A stretch of DNA of 64,000 bases from Dugong dugon (GCA_030035585.1 CM057468.1:58214145-58278144); one strand, 5' to 3'; shown: positions 1-9,287, counted from the stretch's first letter. Translations and numbers: made by a program. The notes: generated by a model not told the origin, from the sequence alone.

Positions 1-531
1 TCATACCTGCTATTATTCCTATACACTATGATACAGTCACGTCGGATACCACATAACTGCCAAATAAGTAAATAGTGTAACAGAAAACCAGTTGCTCCAG
101 ATCAAAAAAATACCTTCAGAGGCACTCAGCCCCTTTCAAGATCGCACGTGCTTGGCTCTTTAAAAACATTTCACTGTACCTACCAAGCGTTCAGTCTCCT
201 CCAAGAATGAGAATTATGACAGTCCTCTAACCTAACCGATGTGGATATTAACAGTATTAAGGGTATTTCAAGACACGCTACTGTTACCTAATCCCCCAGC
301 ACCAAGGGACAGGCCAAAACTGTCAACAAATTGGAACCAAAGAAAAGAGAATAGACCTGCAAAGGTGTGGGGGTATGAGAAGGGGCGTGTGCGCTGGTGA
401 CGGGGGTGAGGAACAATTTTTAAAATGCAATAGTTGAAAGCAGAAAAAATTCCAACCGTCGGTCTCTCGACCGACCCCCAAATCTTGATTCCACGGGCTG
501 TGTCGGGAATGGACCTAATTTCCCGGAACGC

Positions 532-554
532 GGGCAATGAGGGGTGGGGTGGGG
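532..554 (+). other. Potential G-quadruplex in AHR intron 1
   Basis: Four G-runs on the plus strand (GGG, GGGG, GGGG, GGGG) are separated by loops of 6, 1 and 1 bases, which meets the usual G3+N1-7 rule. It lies 84-106 bases into intron 1 on the strand that is the template for AHR transcription. Folding is inferred from the pattern only. Confidence 0.5.
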
Positions 555-631
555 CCGCCTCCTGCGGCCACTGAAGACCCGCACCCGCGTGTTCCGGCGC
601 CCAGTCCTGCAGCGAGGACGCCGCTCCGGAC

Positions 632-637
632 ACTCAC
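632..637 (-). other. AHR: AHR exon 1 splice donor
   Basis: On the minus strand the exon ends with AAA AC followed by GTGAGTG, a near-consensus 5' splice site. The break leaves two bases of the threonine codon (AC) in exon 1, so the intron is in phase 2. This agrees with the known AHR protein, where the lysine at 21 is followed by Thr-Val-Lys-Pro. Confidence 0.93.
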
Positions 638-702
638 GTTTTCTGCACCGGTTTCCGCCGCTTGCGACTGGCGTAGGTGATGTTGGCGCCGCTGCTGTTC
701 AT
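638..702 (-). CDS. AHR: Aryl hydrocarbon receptor, coding exon 1 (partial gene)
   Basis: AHR is a ligand-activated bHLH-PAS transcription factor. It sits in the cytosol with HSP90 and AIP, moves to the nucleus on ligand binding, pairs with ARNT and activates CYP1-type genes through GCGTG elements. Only the first 21 codons plus two bases of codon 22 are here. The start ATG at 702-700 has A at -3 and the reading is MNSSGANITYASRKRRKPVQ followed by K and a split Thr codon. The RKRRK run (residues 13-17) is the first half of the bipartite nuclear localisation signal; the bHLH begins in exon 2, off the left edge. Residue 5 is Gly where human has Ser. The start was chosen because the peptide matches the known N-terminus, no ATG occurs upstream in the leader, and a GTGAGT donor follows exactly where expected. 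The exon is too short to show as an open reading frame. Confidence 0.96.
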
Positions 703-1345
703 GGTGCCCGGTGTGCTGCGGCCCGGTCCCTCGGGCCCGGCAGCAGCCGGGACGATTGCGGGCGGACGGGCGGACAGGCGGCCGGCGCTGGGTTCCGTGA
801 AACCGCGCCCGCTTCACCTGCGTCTTCCCCGCGCGGTGGCGAGGACGCCGCAACCCCGCGCCTCGGATCCCGCAGCCCCGGCGGGTCCAGATAACCGGCG
901 GCCGGGGGCGCCCGTGTTTGGCGCTGGGGGTAGAGGAACGGAAACCTCCTAGCGAGGGGACGCAGGTGCCGTCTACACGGGCGGAGGCGGCGCGGCGCTG
1001 CCTGCAGGTGAGGCAGCCGGGAGTAGGAGGAGCCTGAGCCGGCTGTTCGGAATCCCCGCCTGGGTCGCGCACGGTGGTGCCGCGCCCCGTGACCCGCGCC
1101 GTGGCCCCTTGGGTGAGGGAGGCGCCGCCACGCTGCTCCCGGGGCTTCCCGCCTCCTGGGTGCTTCCCGCCAGCCGAATTCGAGCGCCGGCTGCCCCAAA
1201 TCTGGGCCTTATTCCTGGGCGAGCTCTCGGGACCGAGCTTCGAGTAGACCGTCCTCGAACTGCCTCCCGCCACCCCGCGAGCTGACCGAACAGCAGAAGC
1301 GCCCCCGACCCCTGACTGGCCCCGCCCCGCCCAGGATAGTCCCTC
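703..1345 (-). other. AHR: AHR 5' untranslated region (approximate)
   Basis: This is the GC-rich leader upstream of the AHR start codon. The minus strand contains no ATG between the start codon and position 1376, about 670 bases, which is unusual by chance and fits a leader scanned by ribosomes. The 5' limit is inferred from the roughly 640-base human AHR leader and from the GC boxes at 1318-1368; no start-site motif fixes it precisely. No splice signals are evident in it. Confidence 0.7.
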
Positions 1346-1451
1346 CCCGTCTTGCTTGGCCCCGCCCCTTCACCCATCTCCCTTGAGGGCCCCCACCCTC
1401 CTCCCAGCACGTGATGACGTAAACGTAAGGATGCACTCCAGTAGCCATCTT
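1318..1451 (-). promoter_or_regulatory. AHR: AHR core/proximal promoter motif cluster
   Basis: There is no TATA box. Overlapping Sp1-type GC boxes (CCCCGCCCCGCCC) lie at 1320-1332 and another (CCCCGCCCC) at 1360-1368. A palindromic E-box CACGTG (1408-1413) is followed at once by TGACGTAA (1415-1422), a CRE/ATF-like site. The minus strand has AAGATGGC (1451-1444), the YY1 motif often found close to start sites of CpG-island genes. Human and mouse AHR promoters are known to be TATA-less and Sp1-dependent; roles for the E-box, CRE and YY1 sites here are inferred. Confidence 0.7.
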
Positions 1452-1563
1452 CGTGAGGTCAAAGGGAGAGTTCTTCCGTGGATTCATTTCCAGCACGGAA
1501 ACAGGTGTGACCACAAATGATGTGGTGTAGTCAAAGTTTTTGTAGCTAGACTGTCTCAAGAAT

Positions 1564-1896
1564 TATTGTTGTTAGGTGCCGTTAAGTGGATTCGGACTTG
1601 TAGCCACCCTGTGTACTGCAGAATGAAACACTGCCCAGTCCTGTGCCATCCTCACTATTGTTTCTATGTTTGAGCCCATCTTTGCAGCCACTGTGTCAAT
1701 CCATCTCGTTGAGGGTCTTCCTCTTTTTGAGGACCCTGTACTTTATCAAGCATGATGTCCTTCTCCAGGGACTGGTCCCTCCTGATAACATGTCCAAAGT
1801 ACATGAGATGAAGTCTTGCCATCCTCGCTTCTAAGGTGCATTCTGGCTGTACTTCTTCCAAGAAAGATTTGTTCCTTCTTCTGGCAGTCCATGGTT
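1564..1896 (-). mobile_element. RTE LINE, 5'-truncated 3' end
   Basis: Reading the minus strand, this is the last ~330 bases of the same RTE element found at 3448-6668, ending in the (caa)n-type tail (seen as ttgttgtta at the left). The coding remnant carries the RTE C-terminal block (SLEKDIML). The repeat TCAAGAAT occurs just before (1556-1563) and just after (1897-1904), so a target duplication bounds the insertion. It is the transposon copy nearest the AHR promoter, about 110 bases beyond the YY1 site. Confidence 0.88.
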
Positions 1897-1904
1897 TCAA
1901 GAAT

Positions 1905-2282
1905 AGATATGCCAAATAGTAAACCTAACTTCATGTATGGAAAGACAGTGACTCAGCTAACTTTGGGCCAAGAAATACAGTAAACAGAAAGATAACCAAT
2001 GGGACTGTTTAAATTTTCCTAGAGGGAAACGCTTTCAGAGGCCACATTTAAGTTGAGACTTAAGAGCTTCCTTGAGTCCAAGAGTTCCTTGGACTTTTTT
2101 ATTTTTTAATTTGTCTCTCACACTAGGCAGTATAATGTCTTTTCCTCAGTCAGTATAACTTTGTTATCCTTTAGTCAAATTTCAATAAGGTTAGTGGAAA
2201 GAAGGAAGCTAGGAAGAAGGGAAGCCCTTAGGGCAGGAGGTGTTTGAGAATAATAAGTGTCTGGTATGGTTGGAAGGAGCTT
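1905..2282. other. No feature recognised
   Basis: This is mixed-composition DNA between an RTE fragment and a SINE. I see no coding potential and no repeat family that I can name. Confidence 0.5.
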
Positions 2283-2541
2283 GCAAGGCTCAAGCAGTTT
2301 GCAGTTGGCTGCTAACCTAAAGGTTGGCAGTTCAAACTCATCCAGCGGCTCTGTTGAAGGAAGTCCTGGCAAACTGCTATGTAAAGATTAAAAAACAACA
2401 GCAAAAAAAAACTGGTTGCCATCGAGTTCATTCTGACTCACAGCCAAGAAAACCCTACGGAGCAGTTCTACTCTGTAACACATGGGCTTGCCATGAGTCG
2501 GAATTGACCTGTAGGCAAAGGGTTTGGTTTGGTGGTTTTTG
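2283..2541 (+). mobile_element. AfroSINE carrying an inverted piece of SINE tail
   Basis: The tRNA-like head (gctgctaacctaaaggttgg, B-box-like GTTCAAACTC) and the normal tail (gccatgagtcggaattgacc, then a ggtttggttt run) are in plus orientation. Between them, 2390-2443 holds an A-rich run followed by ctggttgccatcgagttcat and tctgactcacagcc, which is the reverse complement of a SINE tail. The element can therefore fold back on itself. Either a truncated SINE inserted in opposite orientation, or a rearrangement during reverse transcription, would explain it. Confidence 0.8.
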
Positions 2542-3436
2542 GTATGTTGGAACAAGGTAAAGGAGCTGAAGGTGAAGTTCAGGAACTTTGGGATCAAATC
2601 ATAAAGACTTGATAAAAGAATTTTTCAGAGACTGGGTTCAGGGAGAGTAGTTAGGAAGTTGTTGAAATAATCTAGATTAAAGTCCAAGGAAGTAGCTGTG
2701 GCGATGGAGAGAAGAGAGAAAATATAGATGATGATAGAAATGGTTAAGGCACTAGGGGGTGAGAGAAAACAATCTAGGGTGGCCCCAAGATTTCTGACTG
2801 TTTATGTGGATGCTATTAACTAAGGCAGTGAACATAGACAAGGAGTTGTTTGCTTGTCAGGAGCAGAAGGGCACTAGATTAAAATGCCTAGATGCTGTCT
2901 CACATCAAATCCATTTCTACATTTCAAAATGCCTTAAAGCCACGTCCACTGGGTAAATGTATTACTTCAAATTCAGTGCAACAAAAAATTGAACTCATTG
3001 TTTTCTTTAACTGAAATTTCACCCCGTTGTGATTCGACCAGTTTATAGATCCGTTCTTCAGATCAACCTAGAGATCATCTTCGACTCCCTTGCCACCTGT
3101 ATCTAAATATTCCAATGAATATTACTGAATTTTGTTTTTTGCAATAGCCCTAATAATCTCCCTCCACCTTATTCTCCAGTAATACCAGAGAGACAGTGCC
3201 CAGCTTAAATCATTCAAGATTTCTTAGCTGATTACCATACATTAATTTATTTAGCAGATTTTTGAGGGGGTATCTGCTATGTGCCAGGAATTGTGCTAGT
3301 ACAGGGGAGACAATGGGTGACTAAAAACAAAAATGAACTATGCTTTCAGGCAAGTAGAACATATTGACTGTCAAAAATATTGTGATGGAGAAAGGCATGA
3401 TTCTATAATCTTCTAATAGGTATATTTGACCTAACT
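2542..3436 (+). repeat. Ancient mammalian repeat, left part
   Basis: Diverged sequence resembles an old pan-mammalian interspersed repeat with phrases such as 'gttaggaagttgttgaaataatc', 'ccaagatttctgactg' and 'tctgctatgtgccaggaattgtgctag'. I recognise the type but cannot name the family with confidence. It seems to continue after the RTE insertion at 6680, so the RTE landed inside it. Confidence 0.45.
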
Positions 3437-3903
3437 AAAGAAAGTGACACGTCTGTCAGTTTGTCATACTGTGGTGGCTTGCATGTTGCTGTGATACTGG
3501 AAGCTTTGCCACCAGAATTTCAAATACCAGCAGGGTCACCCTTGGTGGACAGGTTTCAGTGGAGCTTCCAGACTAAGACAGACTAGGAAGAAGGACCTGA
3601 CAGTCTACTTCTGAAAAAATTAGCTAGTGAAAACCTTATAAATAGCAGCAGAACATTGTCTGATATAGTGCCGGAAGATGAGCCCCTTAGGTTGGAAGGC
3701 AGTCAAAGTATGACTGGGGAAGAGCTGCCTCCCCAAAGTAGAGTTACTTTAATGACATGGATGGAGTCAAGCTTTCGGAACCTTCATTTGCTGATGTGGC
3801 ACAACTCCAAATGAGAAGAAATAGCTGCAAACATCCATTAATAAGTGGAATGTGGACCGTATGAAGTATGAATCTAGGAAAATTGAAAATCATCAAAAAC
3901 AAA

Positions 3904-4394
3904 ATGGGACACATAAAGATTGCTATCCTAGGCATTTGTGAGGTGAAATGGATGGTACTGGCCATTTTGAATCAGACTATCATATGGTGTACTGTGCCGG
4001 GAATGACAAATTGAAGAGGAATGGCATCACATTCATTGTCAAATAGAGCTTTTTGAGATCTATCCTGAAGTACAATGCTGTCAATGATAGCATAATATCC
4101 AGACACCTACACGGGGGACCAATTAATACGACTATTATTCAAATTTACGCACCAACCACTAAGGCCAAAGATGAGGAAACTGAAGATTTTTACCAACTTC
4201 TGCAGTCTGAAATTGATCAAACATGCAATCAAGATGCATTGATAATTACTAGTGATTGGAATGCAAAAGTTGGAAACAAAGAAGGATCAGTCGCTGGAAA
4301 ATATGGCCTTGGTGATAGAAATGACGCTGGAGATCACATGATAGAATTTTGCAAGACCAACAACTTCTTGATTGCAAATGCCTTTTTTCAGTAA
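3904..4394 (+). pseudogene. RTE ORF remnant, endonuclease domain
   Basis: This would nick target DNA to start target-primed reverse transcription. The reading begins near MGHIKIAILGICEVKW and continues, after a frame change before 4053, into a longer open block. Visible APE-type motifs are IIQIYAPTT, then SDWNAKVGNKEG (family form GDFNAKVG, with the catalytic Asp/Asn) and RNDAGDHMIEFC. Stops break it at 4022-4060 and just after 4394. It is not functional. Confidence 0.85.
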
Positions 4395-5145
4395 CATAGA
4401 CAGCAACTTTATACGTGAACCTCATCGGATGGAAAACACAGGAATCAAATCGACTACATCAGTGGAAAGAAATGATGGAAAGGCTCAATATCATTTGTGA
4501 GAACAAGGCCAGGGGTCGCTTGCGAAACAGACCATCAATTGATCATATGCAAGTTCAAGTTGAACCTGAAGAAAATTAAAACAACTCCATAAGAGACAAA
4601 GTATAACCTTGATTTTATCCCACCTGAATGTACAGACCATCTCAAGAATAGATTTGATGCATTGAATGCTTATGACCGAAGATCAGACGAGTTGTGGGAT
4701 GATGTCAAGGACATCACACATAAAAAAAGCAAAAGATCATTAAAAAGATAGGTAAGAAAGAAAAGAGCAAAAAGGATGTCAGAAGAGACTCTGAAACTTG
4801 CTTTTGAATGTAAACTACCTAAAGCAAATGGAAGAAATGATGAAGTAAAAGAGCTGAAGAGAAGATTTCAAAAGGCAGCTCGAGAAGACAAAGTAAAATA
4901 TTACGAAATGTGCAAAGACCTGGAGTTAGAAAACCAAAAGAGAGAAACATGTTTGGCATTTCTCAAGCTCAAAGAACTGAAGAAAAAATTCAAGCCTCAA
5001 GTTGCAGTTTTGAAGGATTCTATGGGGGAAAATATTGAATGATCCAGGAAGCATCAAATGCAGATGGAAGGAATACACAGACTGTACTAAAAAGAACTGG
5101 TAGACATTCACCCATTTCAGGAGGTAGCATATGATCAAGAACCAA

Positions 5146-6657
5146 TGGTATTGAAGGAAGAAGTCCAAGCTGCACTGAAGGCATTGGCAAAAAACAAGGC
5201 TCCAGGAATTGACGGAATATCAATTGAGATGTTTCAACAAAGGGATGCAGCACTAGAAGTGCTCGCCCTTGTATGCCAAAAAATTTGGAAGAGAGCTACC
5301 TGGCCACCCAGTACCTAAAAGAGATCCATATTTGTGCCCATTCCAAGGAAAGGTGATCCAACAGAATGTGGAAGTTATCGAACAGTATCATTCATATCAC
5401 ATGCAAGTAAAGTTTTGCTGAACATCATTCAGAAGTGGTTGCAGCAGTACATCGACAGGGAACTGCCAGCACTTCAGGCTGGATTCAGAAGAGGATGTGA
5501 AATGAGGGTTGTCATTGCTGATGTCAGATGGACCTTGTCTGAAAGCAGAGAGTTCCAGAAAGATGTTCACCTATGTTTTATTGACTATGCAAAGGCATTC
5601 AACTGTGAGGATCATAACAAATTCTGGATAACATTTCGAAGAATGGAAATTGCAAAACACTTGATTGTGCTCATGTGGAACCTGTACATAGACCAAGAGG
5701 CAGTTGTTCAAACAGAGCAAGGTGATACTGCATGGTTTAAAATCAAGAAATATGTGAGTCAGGGTTGTATCATTTCACCATACTTATTCAGTCTGTGTGC
5801 TGCGCAAATAATCCGAGAAGCTGGACTATATGAAGAAGAATGTGACATCAGGATTGGAGGAGCTTATTAACAACCTGTGATATGCAGATGACACAACCTT
5901 ACTTGCTGAAAGTGAAGAGGGCTTGAAGCACTTACTGATGAAGATGAAAGAAAGACCACAGCCTTCAGTATGGATTGCAGCTCACCAGAAAGATAACAGA
6001 AATCCTCACAACTGGACCAATAAACAACATCATGATAAACAGAGAAAAGATTGAAGTTGTCAAGGATTTCACTTTACGTGGATCCACAATCAACGCCGAT
6101 GGAAGCAGCAGTCAGGAAATCAAATGACATATAGCATCGGGCAAATCTGTTGCAAAAGACCTCTTTAAAGTGTTAACAACCAAAGATGTCACTTTGAGGA
6201 CTAAGGTATGCCTGGCCCAAGCCATGATATTTTCAGTCACCTCACATGCATGCAAAAGCTGGACAATGAATAAGGAAGACCGAAGAAAAATTTATGCCTT
6301 TGGATTATGGTGTTGGCAAAGGATATTGACTATACCATAGACTGCCGGAAGAATGGGCAACTCTGTCTTGGAAAAAATACAGCCAGAGTGCTCCTTTGAA
6401 GTGAGGATGGCGAGACTTCATCTCACTTTCTTTGGATATGTTATTAGGAGGGACCAGTCCCTGGAGAAGGACATCATGCTTGGTAAAGTAGAGGGTCAGT
6501 GAAAAAGAGGAAGACTATTGACGAGATGGATTGACACAGTGGCTGCAACAATGAGCTCAAACATAGCAACGATTGTGAGGATGGCACAGGACCAGACAGT
6601 GTTTTGTTCTGTTGTACACAGGGTCTCTGTGAGTCAGAACCAACTCGATGACACCTA
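5146..6657 (+). pseudogene. RTE ORF remnant, reverse transcriptase and C-terminus
   Basis: The reverse transcriptase core is clear. The thumb-proximal block KNKAPGIDGI lies near 5190, motif A CFIDYAKAF has its catalytic Asp at 5583-5585, motif B is VSQGCIISP, and motif C YADD is at 5881-5892. A one-base loss near 5870 shifts the frame, and an in-frame TGA (5878-5880, from CGA) directly precedes YADD. Downstream are the C-terminal block (SWTMNKEDRRK, LWCWQRI) and a TGA at 6500-6502 within the otherwise conserved LGKVEGxxKRGR segment. The final codons (VHRV...SQNQLDDT) end in the same sequence that serves as the AfroSINE tail. Confidence 0.88.
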
Positions 6658-7493
6658 ACAACAACAACAAAGAAAGTGATGATTGAGCTGAAGTCTGAAG
6701 GATGAATAGGGTTACCTAGGAGAAGAGGAGGGAGAAAAGCATTCCAAGCAGGTGCAATATTATAGACAAAGTACCTTTAGTGGGGAGGTGTCTGCCAGGT
6801 AGGAGGGACTAAAAGAAATTTAATATGAGCAGAGTGAGGCAGGAACACAAATAATTAAATTTGTGTTTCAAAAAGATCACCATATATGCAAGGGTTAGAA
6901 CAGATTAAAGAGGGAGGAGCAGAATGGAATGAATAGGGTAAGACTACTTAGGAAGCCATTCAGTAGCCCAACCAAGAGGTTATTGCTGATAATAGAGTTG
7001 AAGTGATGGTGGAGATGGAGAAAATTGAATAGATTTGATTTGGGATGTCTTCGACGATGGAGTGGATATAAGGCTGTGAGGGAAAGAGATGTGGCAAGAA
7101 TGTAGTAATAGTTTTCTGGACCGTGTGTCTGATAATAATGGCATACGGTGGTGGGGATAGACTACTAATTTAGCTTTGGAACTCTTGAGTTTGAGGTACG
7201 TTTTACATCTAATAGAAGATATCAAGTAGGCCATAGGAAATACAGGTTTGTAACTTAAAGGAGAGAATTAGGCTGGAGACATAAATTTAGAAATCATTTG
7301 CATTTAGGTGACAAAGAAGAGAACATGGAGGAGTCATGTCTGGTGAACATATACTAGAAAAGAATGACTACAACCAAGCCCAAAAGAACTACAGTATCTA
7401 ATGATTGGATAGAAGATGATGGTGCTGCAAGAACAGATTGAGAAAGAGTCCCTGGAATGGTAAGAGGAAAATAAGGGGATTGTTTTGTCATGG

Positions 7494-7687
7494 TAAAGCA
7501 TTACGACAGTAACAGAAAGGTTGGAGGCTTAAGTCCACCTACAGGTGTATAGCAAGAAAGGCCTATATATTTGTACTTCTGAAAAATCAGCCATTGAAAA
7601 GCCTATGTTTCACAATTTTACTCTGACACACATGGGTTCACCATGAGTTGGAATAAACTCTTCGGCAACTTTTTTTTTTTTTTTTAA
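7494..7687 (+). mobile_element. AfroSINE
   Basis: This is the subfamily with the body 'gaaaaatcagccattgaaaa' and 'ctgacacacatgggttcacc'. It ends in a pure T run and is flanked by TGTCATGG at 7486-7493 and 7688-7695 (target duplication). The tRNA-derived head is diverged. Confidence 0.88.
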
Positions 7688-8092
7688 TGTCATGGAGGAC
7701 AATGTGGAGAAATGTTGGGAGTGGTTAATAGTATTAAATGCTGTTGAAAGGTTCAAGTAAGATGAGAACTGAAAATGCCTTTTATGATTCTCAACATGGC
7801 ATCATTGATGATGACTTTAGGGAATGCTATTTTAGTGGGGTCATGGGGCTACAAGTGAGATTGGAGTAGGTATAGCAATGAGCTGGAAATGGTGTTAGTA
7901 AGCACAGATAATTCTTTTTAAAAGCTTGACAGTCAAGGGGAGAGTAGCATAGCTAGGAGTAGTGAAGGGTTAAAGGAATTTTTTTTTTTCTTAAATGGGT
8001 GAAACTTAAGCAAAGATGAATGGGAGATACTTAAGCAGTTGAGAGAGAAAGATTTATTATGTAAGAGAGACAAGGAACAATAGGTACTAAAG

Positions 8093-8254
8093 CGGAGTCT
8101 CTGGGTAGTGCTAATGTTTAAATTGCTCAGCTGCTAATGGAAAGATTGGAGGTTCGAGTCCACCCAGAGGTGCCTTAGAAGAAAAGCCCAGCAGCCTACT
8201 TGAAAACCCTATGGAGTACAGTTGAAATCAACTCAATGGCAACTAGTTTGTAGA
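8093..8254 (+). mobile_element. AfroSINE, internally deleted
   Basis: The head 'ctgctaatggaaagattgg', the B-box-like GGTTCGAGTCC and 'cacccagaggtgcc' are followed by a shortened body and tail lacking most of the 'gggtcgccatgagtcgg' segment. TACTAAAG at 8085-8092 and 8255-8262 marks the target duplication. Confidence 0.85.
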
Positions 8255-8580
8255 TACTAAAGATGGTAAAAACAGGAGGGAGTGAGTGTCAAAGCATTAA
8301 TGGGAGATTATGAACTATAGCAAGTTAGATAATAACAGAGACGGCTCCTCTAGGGCTTTTCTAGTCAAAGGGCGGTCCACACCTTCGCTTGAGAGTTGTG
8401 AGAAATGTATGATCTCTGGGTGTCCTCACTAAATTAGAATCTGAATTTAGCAAGATCTCCTGGATAATTAAAATGTACATAAAGTTTGAGGAGCACTGTT
8501 GGAGCTGAAGGGAAGGAGGACAGTGGTGAGTTGTAGCAGGCTGGTAAATTCTGGATGGGAAAGATGAAGGGCATGTGATG

Positions 8581-9189
8581 GGAAAGGTATTCTAGCATGA
8601 GTTGCAAAGAAACAGTGATGTTTTATGGTTGATGGTCTTTGTTTTATTTTTGTATTACAAGACCATACAGTAAAAGTAATCTGGGAAGGGACAACAGGAA
8701 ACTAGGTGGACGTCAAACCTATATGCTTAATGTGTGGTGAGAGAAAACAAATAGGCACCATTTGGGATAGCTGTTAAGAAAGTGATAGCCTCAAAGAGAG
8801 CCAGCTTCCAGTTTAAGGCAAAAGAGAGAGCAAGTTCCCAAAGAAGATAGTGCATGCATATATACGGGGGAGTTTGCTGTCTATAGAATAGCAATTCCAG
8901 AGGAGACAGGGTCAACTATCTCTATCTTACTTTCTCTTCAATTTCTTCATCTTTGTATTCTTTCCCGTCACCATTCTATCTAAAACATAAAGGATAAGAG
9001 AATAATTTCTTCCTAATGTAGGAAATTTAAGGGTGAAAAATGGCTATGAAAACAATTTATTGATTTTGTAGCTAATTTACTAATCTTAATTTCATGGTTT
9101 AAAAAAAAAAACACCATTTTTAAATGTTGTTAGCTATTTGGTAACATCATTCCCTACCTCATTTTGTTCTGCTTATGTACAAATGAATA
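8581..9189. other. No feature recognised
   Basis: AT-rich sequence with an A-run near 9101-9110. I see no exon, RNA gene or nameable repeat. Confidence 0.5.
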
Positions 9190-9197
9190 TGTGTATA

Positions 9198-9233
<36 letters not shown>

Positions 9234-9240
9234 TATATAC
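9190..9240. repeat. (GT)n/(TA)n microsatellite
   Basis: GTGTATAT units lead into about 13 uninterrupted TG dinucleotides (around 9206-9231) and then a short CATATATAC end. It is likely polymorphic. Confidence 0.95.
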
Positions 9241-9287
9241 ACTATCTTTTACTTTAGGATTATTTTCATTATCCAGAAATCATATTA

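Larger units (their letters stand above)
1..637 (-). other. AHR: AHR intron 1, 5' portion
   Basis: This stretch lies downstream of the AHR exon 1 donor on the minus strand, so it is the first 637 bases of intron 1; the intron and the remaining exons lie beyond the left edge. The part next to the exon (about 490-637) is still GC-rich CpG island, and the rest is ordinary sequence. No second exon is visible. A perfect E-box CACGTG sits at 145-150. A GGGCGTG matching the dioxin-response core pattern sits at 383-389, but as a single short match it is weak evidence. Confidence 0.85.
490..1420. promoter_or_regulatory. AHR: CpG island at AHR 5' end
   Basis: GC content rises sharply between about 490 and 1420, with many intact CpGs (runs such as CGCGCCCCGTGACCCGCGCC), against an AT-rich background elsewhere in the window. 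It covers the start of intron 1, coding exon 1, the 5' UTR and the proximal promoter. This matches the known GC-rich, TATA-less promoter of mammalian AHR. It is the only such island in 64 kb. Confidence 0.93.
3448..6668 (+). mobile_element. Near full-length RTE (BovB-clade) LINE
   Basis: A 3,221-bp non-LTR retrotransposon is bounded by a perfect 11-bp target duplication AAAGAAAGTGA (3437-3447 and 6669-6679). The length is what is expected for an intact RTE/BovB element. It starts with a short 5' region (ctgtcagtttgtcatactg), then one long ORF encoding an apurinic-type endonuclease and a reverse transcriptase, and ends in (caa)n rather than poly(A), a hallmark of RTE. It is dead: there are several frameshifts and stops (see the two coding remnants). 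Similarity to BovB runs through the C-terminal region (WTMNKEDRRK, SLEKDIMLGKVEG). It lies 2 kb upstream of the AHR promoter, with transcription opposite to AHR. Confidence 0.94.
6680..8580 (+). repeat. Ancient mammalian repeat, right part
   Basis: Diverged sequence continues the repeat seen left of the RTE. Phrases include 'aaaagcattccaagcagg', 'aaagatcaccatatatgc' and 'tgttgaaaggttcaagtaag' with 'atgagaactgaaaatgcc'. These are typical of one old interspersed mammalian element of which several pieces occur in this window. The family name is uncertain. It is interrupted by two SINEs (7494-7687 and 8093-8254). Confidence 0.45.

Noticed and set aside
383-389. GGGCGTG resembling a dioxin-response element in AHR intron 1
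   Set aside because: A single 7-base match is common by chance; autoregulation of AHR cannot be argued from it.
515-1273. Long minus-strand open frame (252 codons) through the CpG island, and other frames at 544-1559
   Set aside because: GC-rich DNA has few stops. The starts are non-ATG, the real AHR frame is different, and the predicted proteins are Arg/Pro/Gly-rich with no domain.
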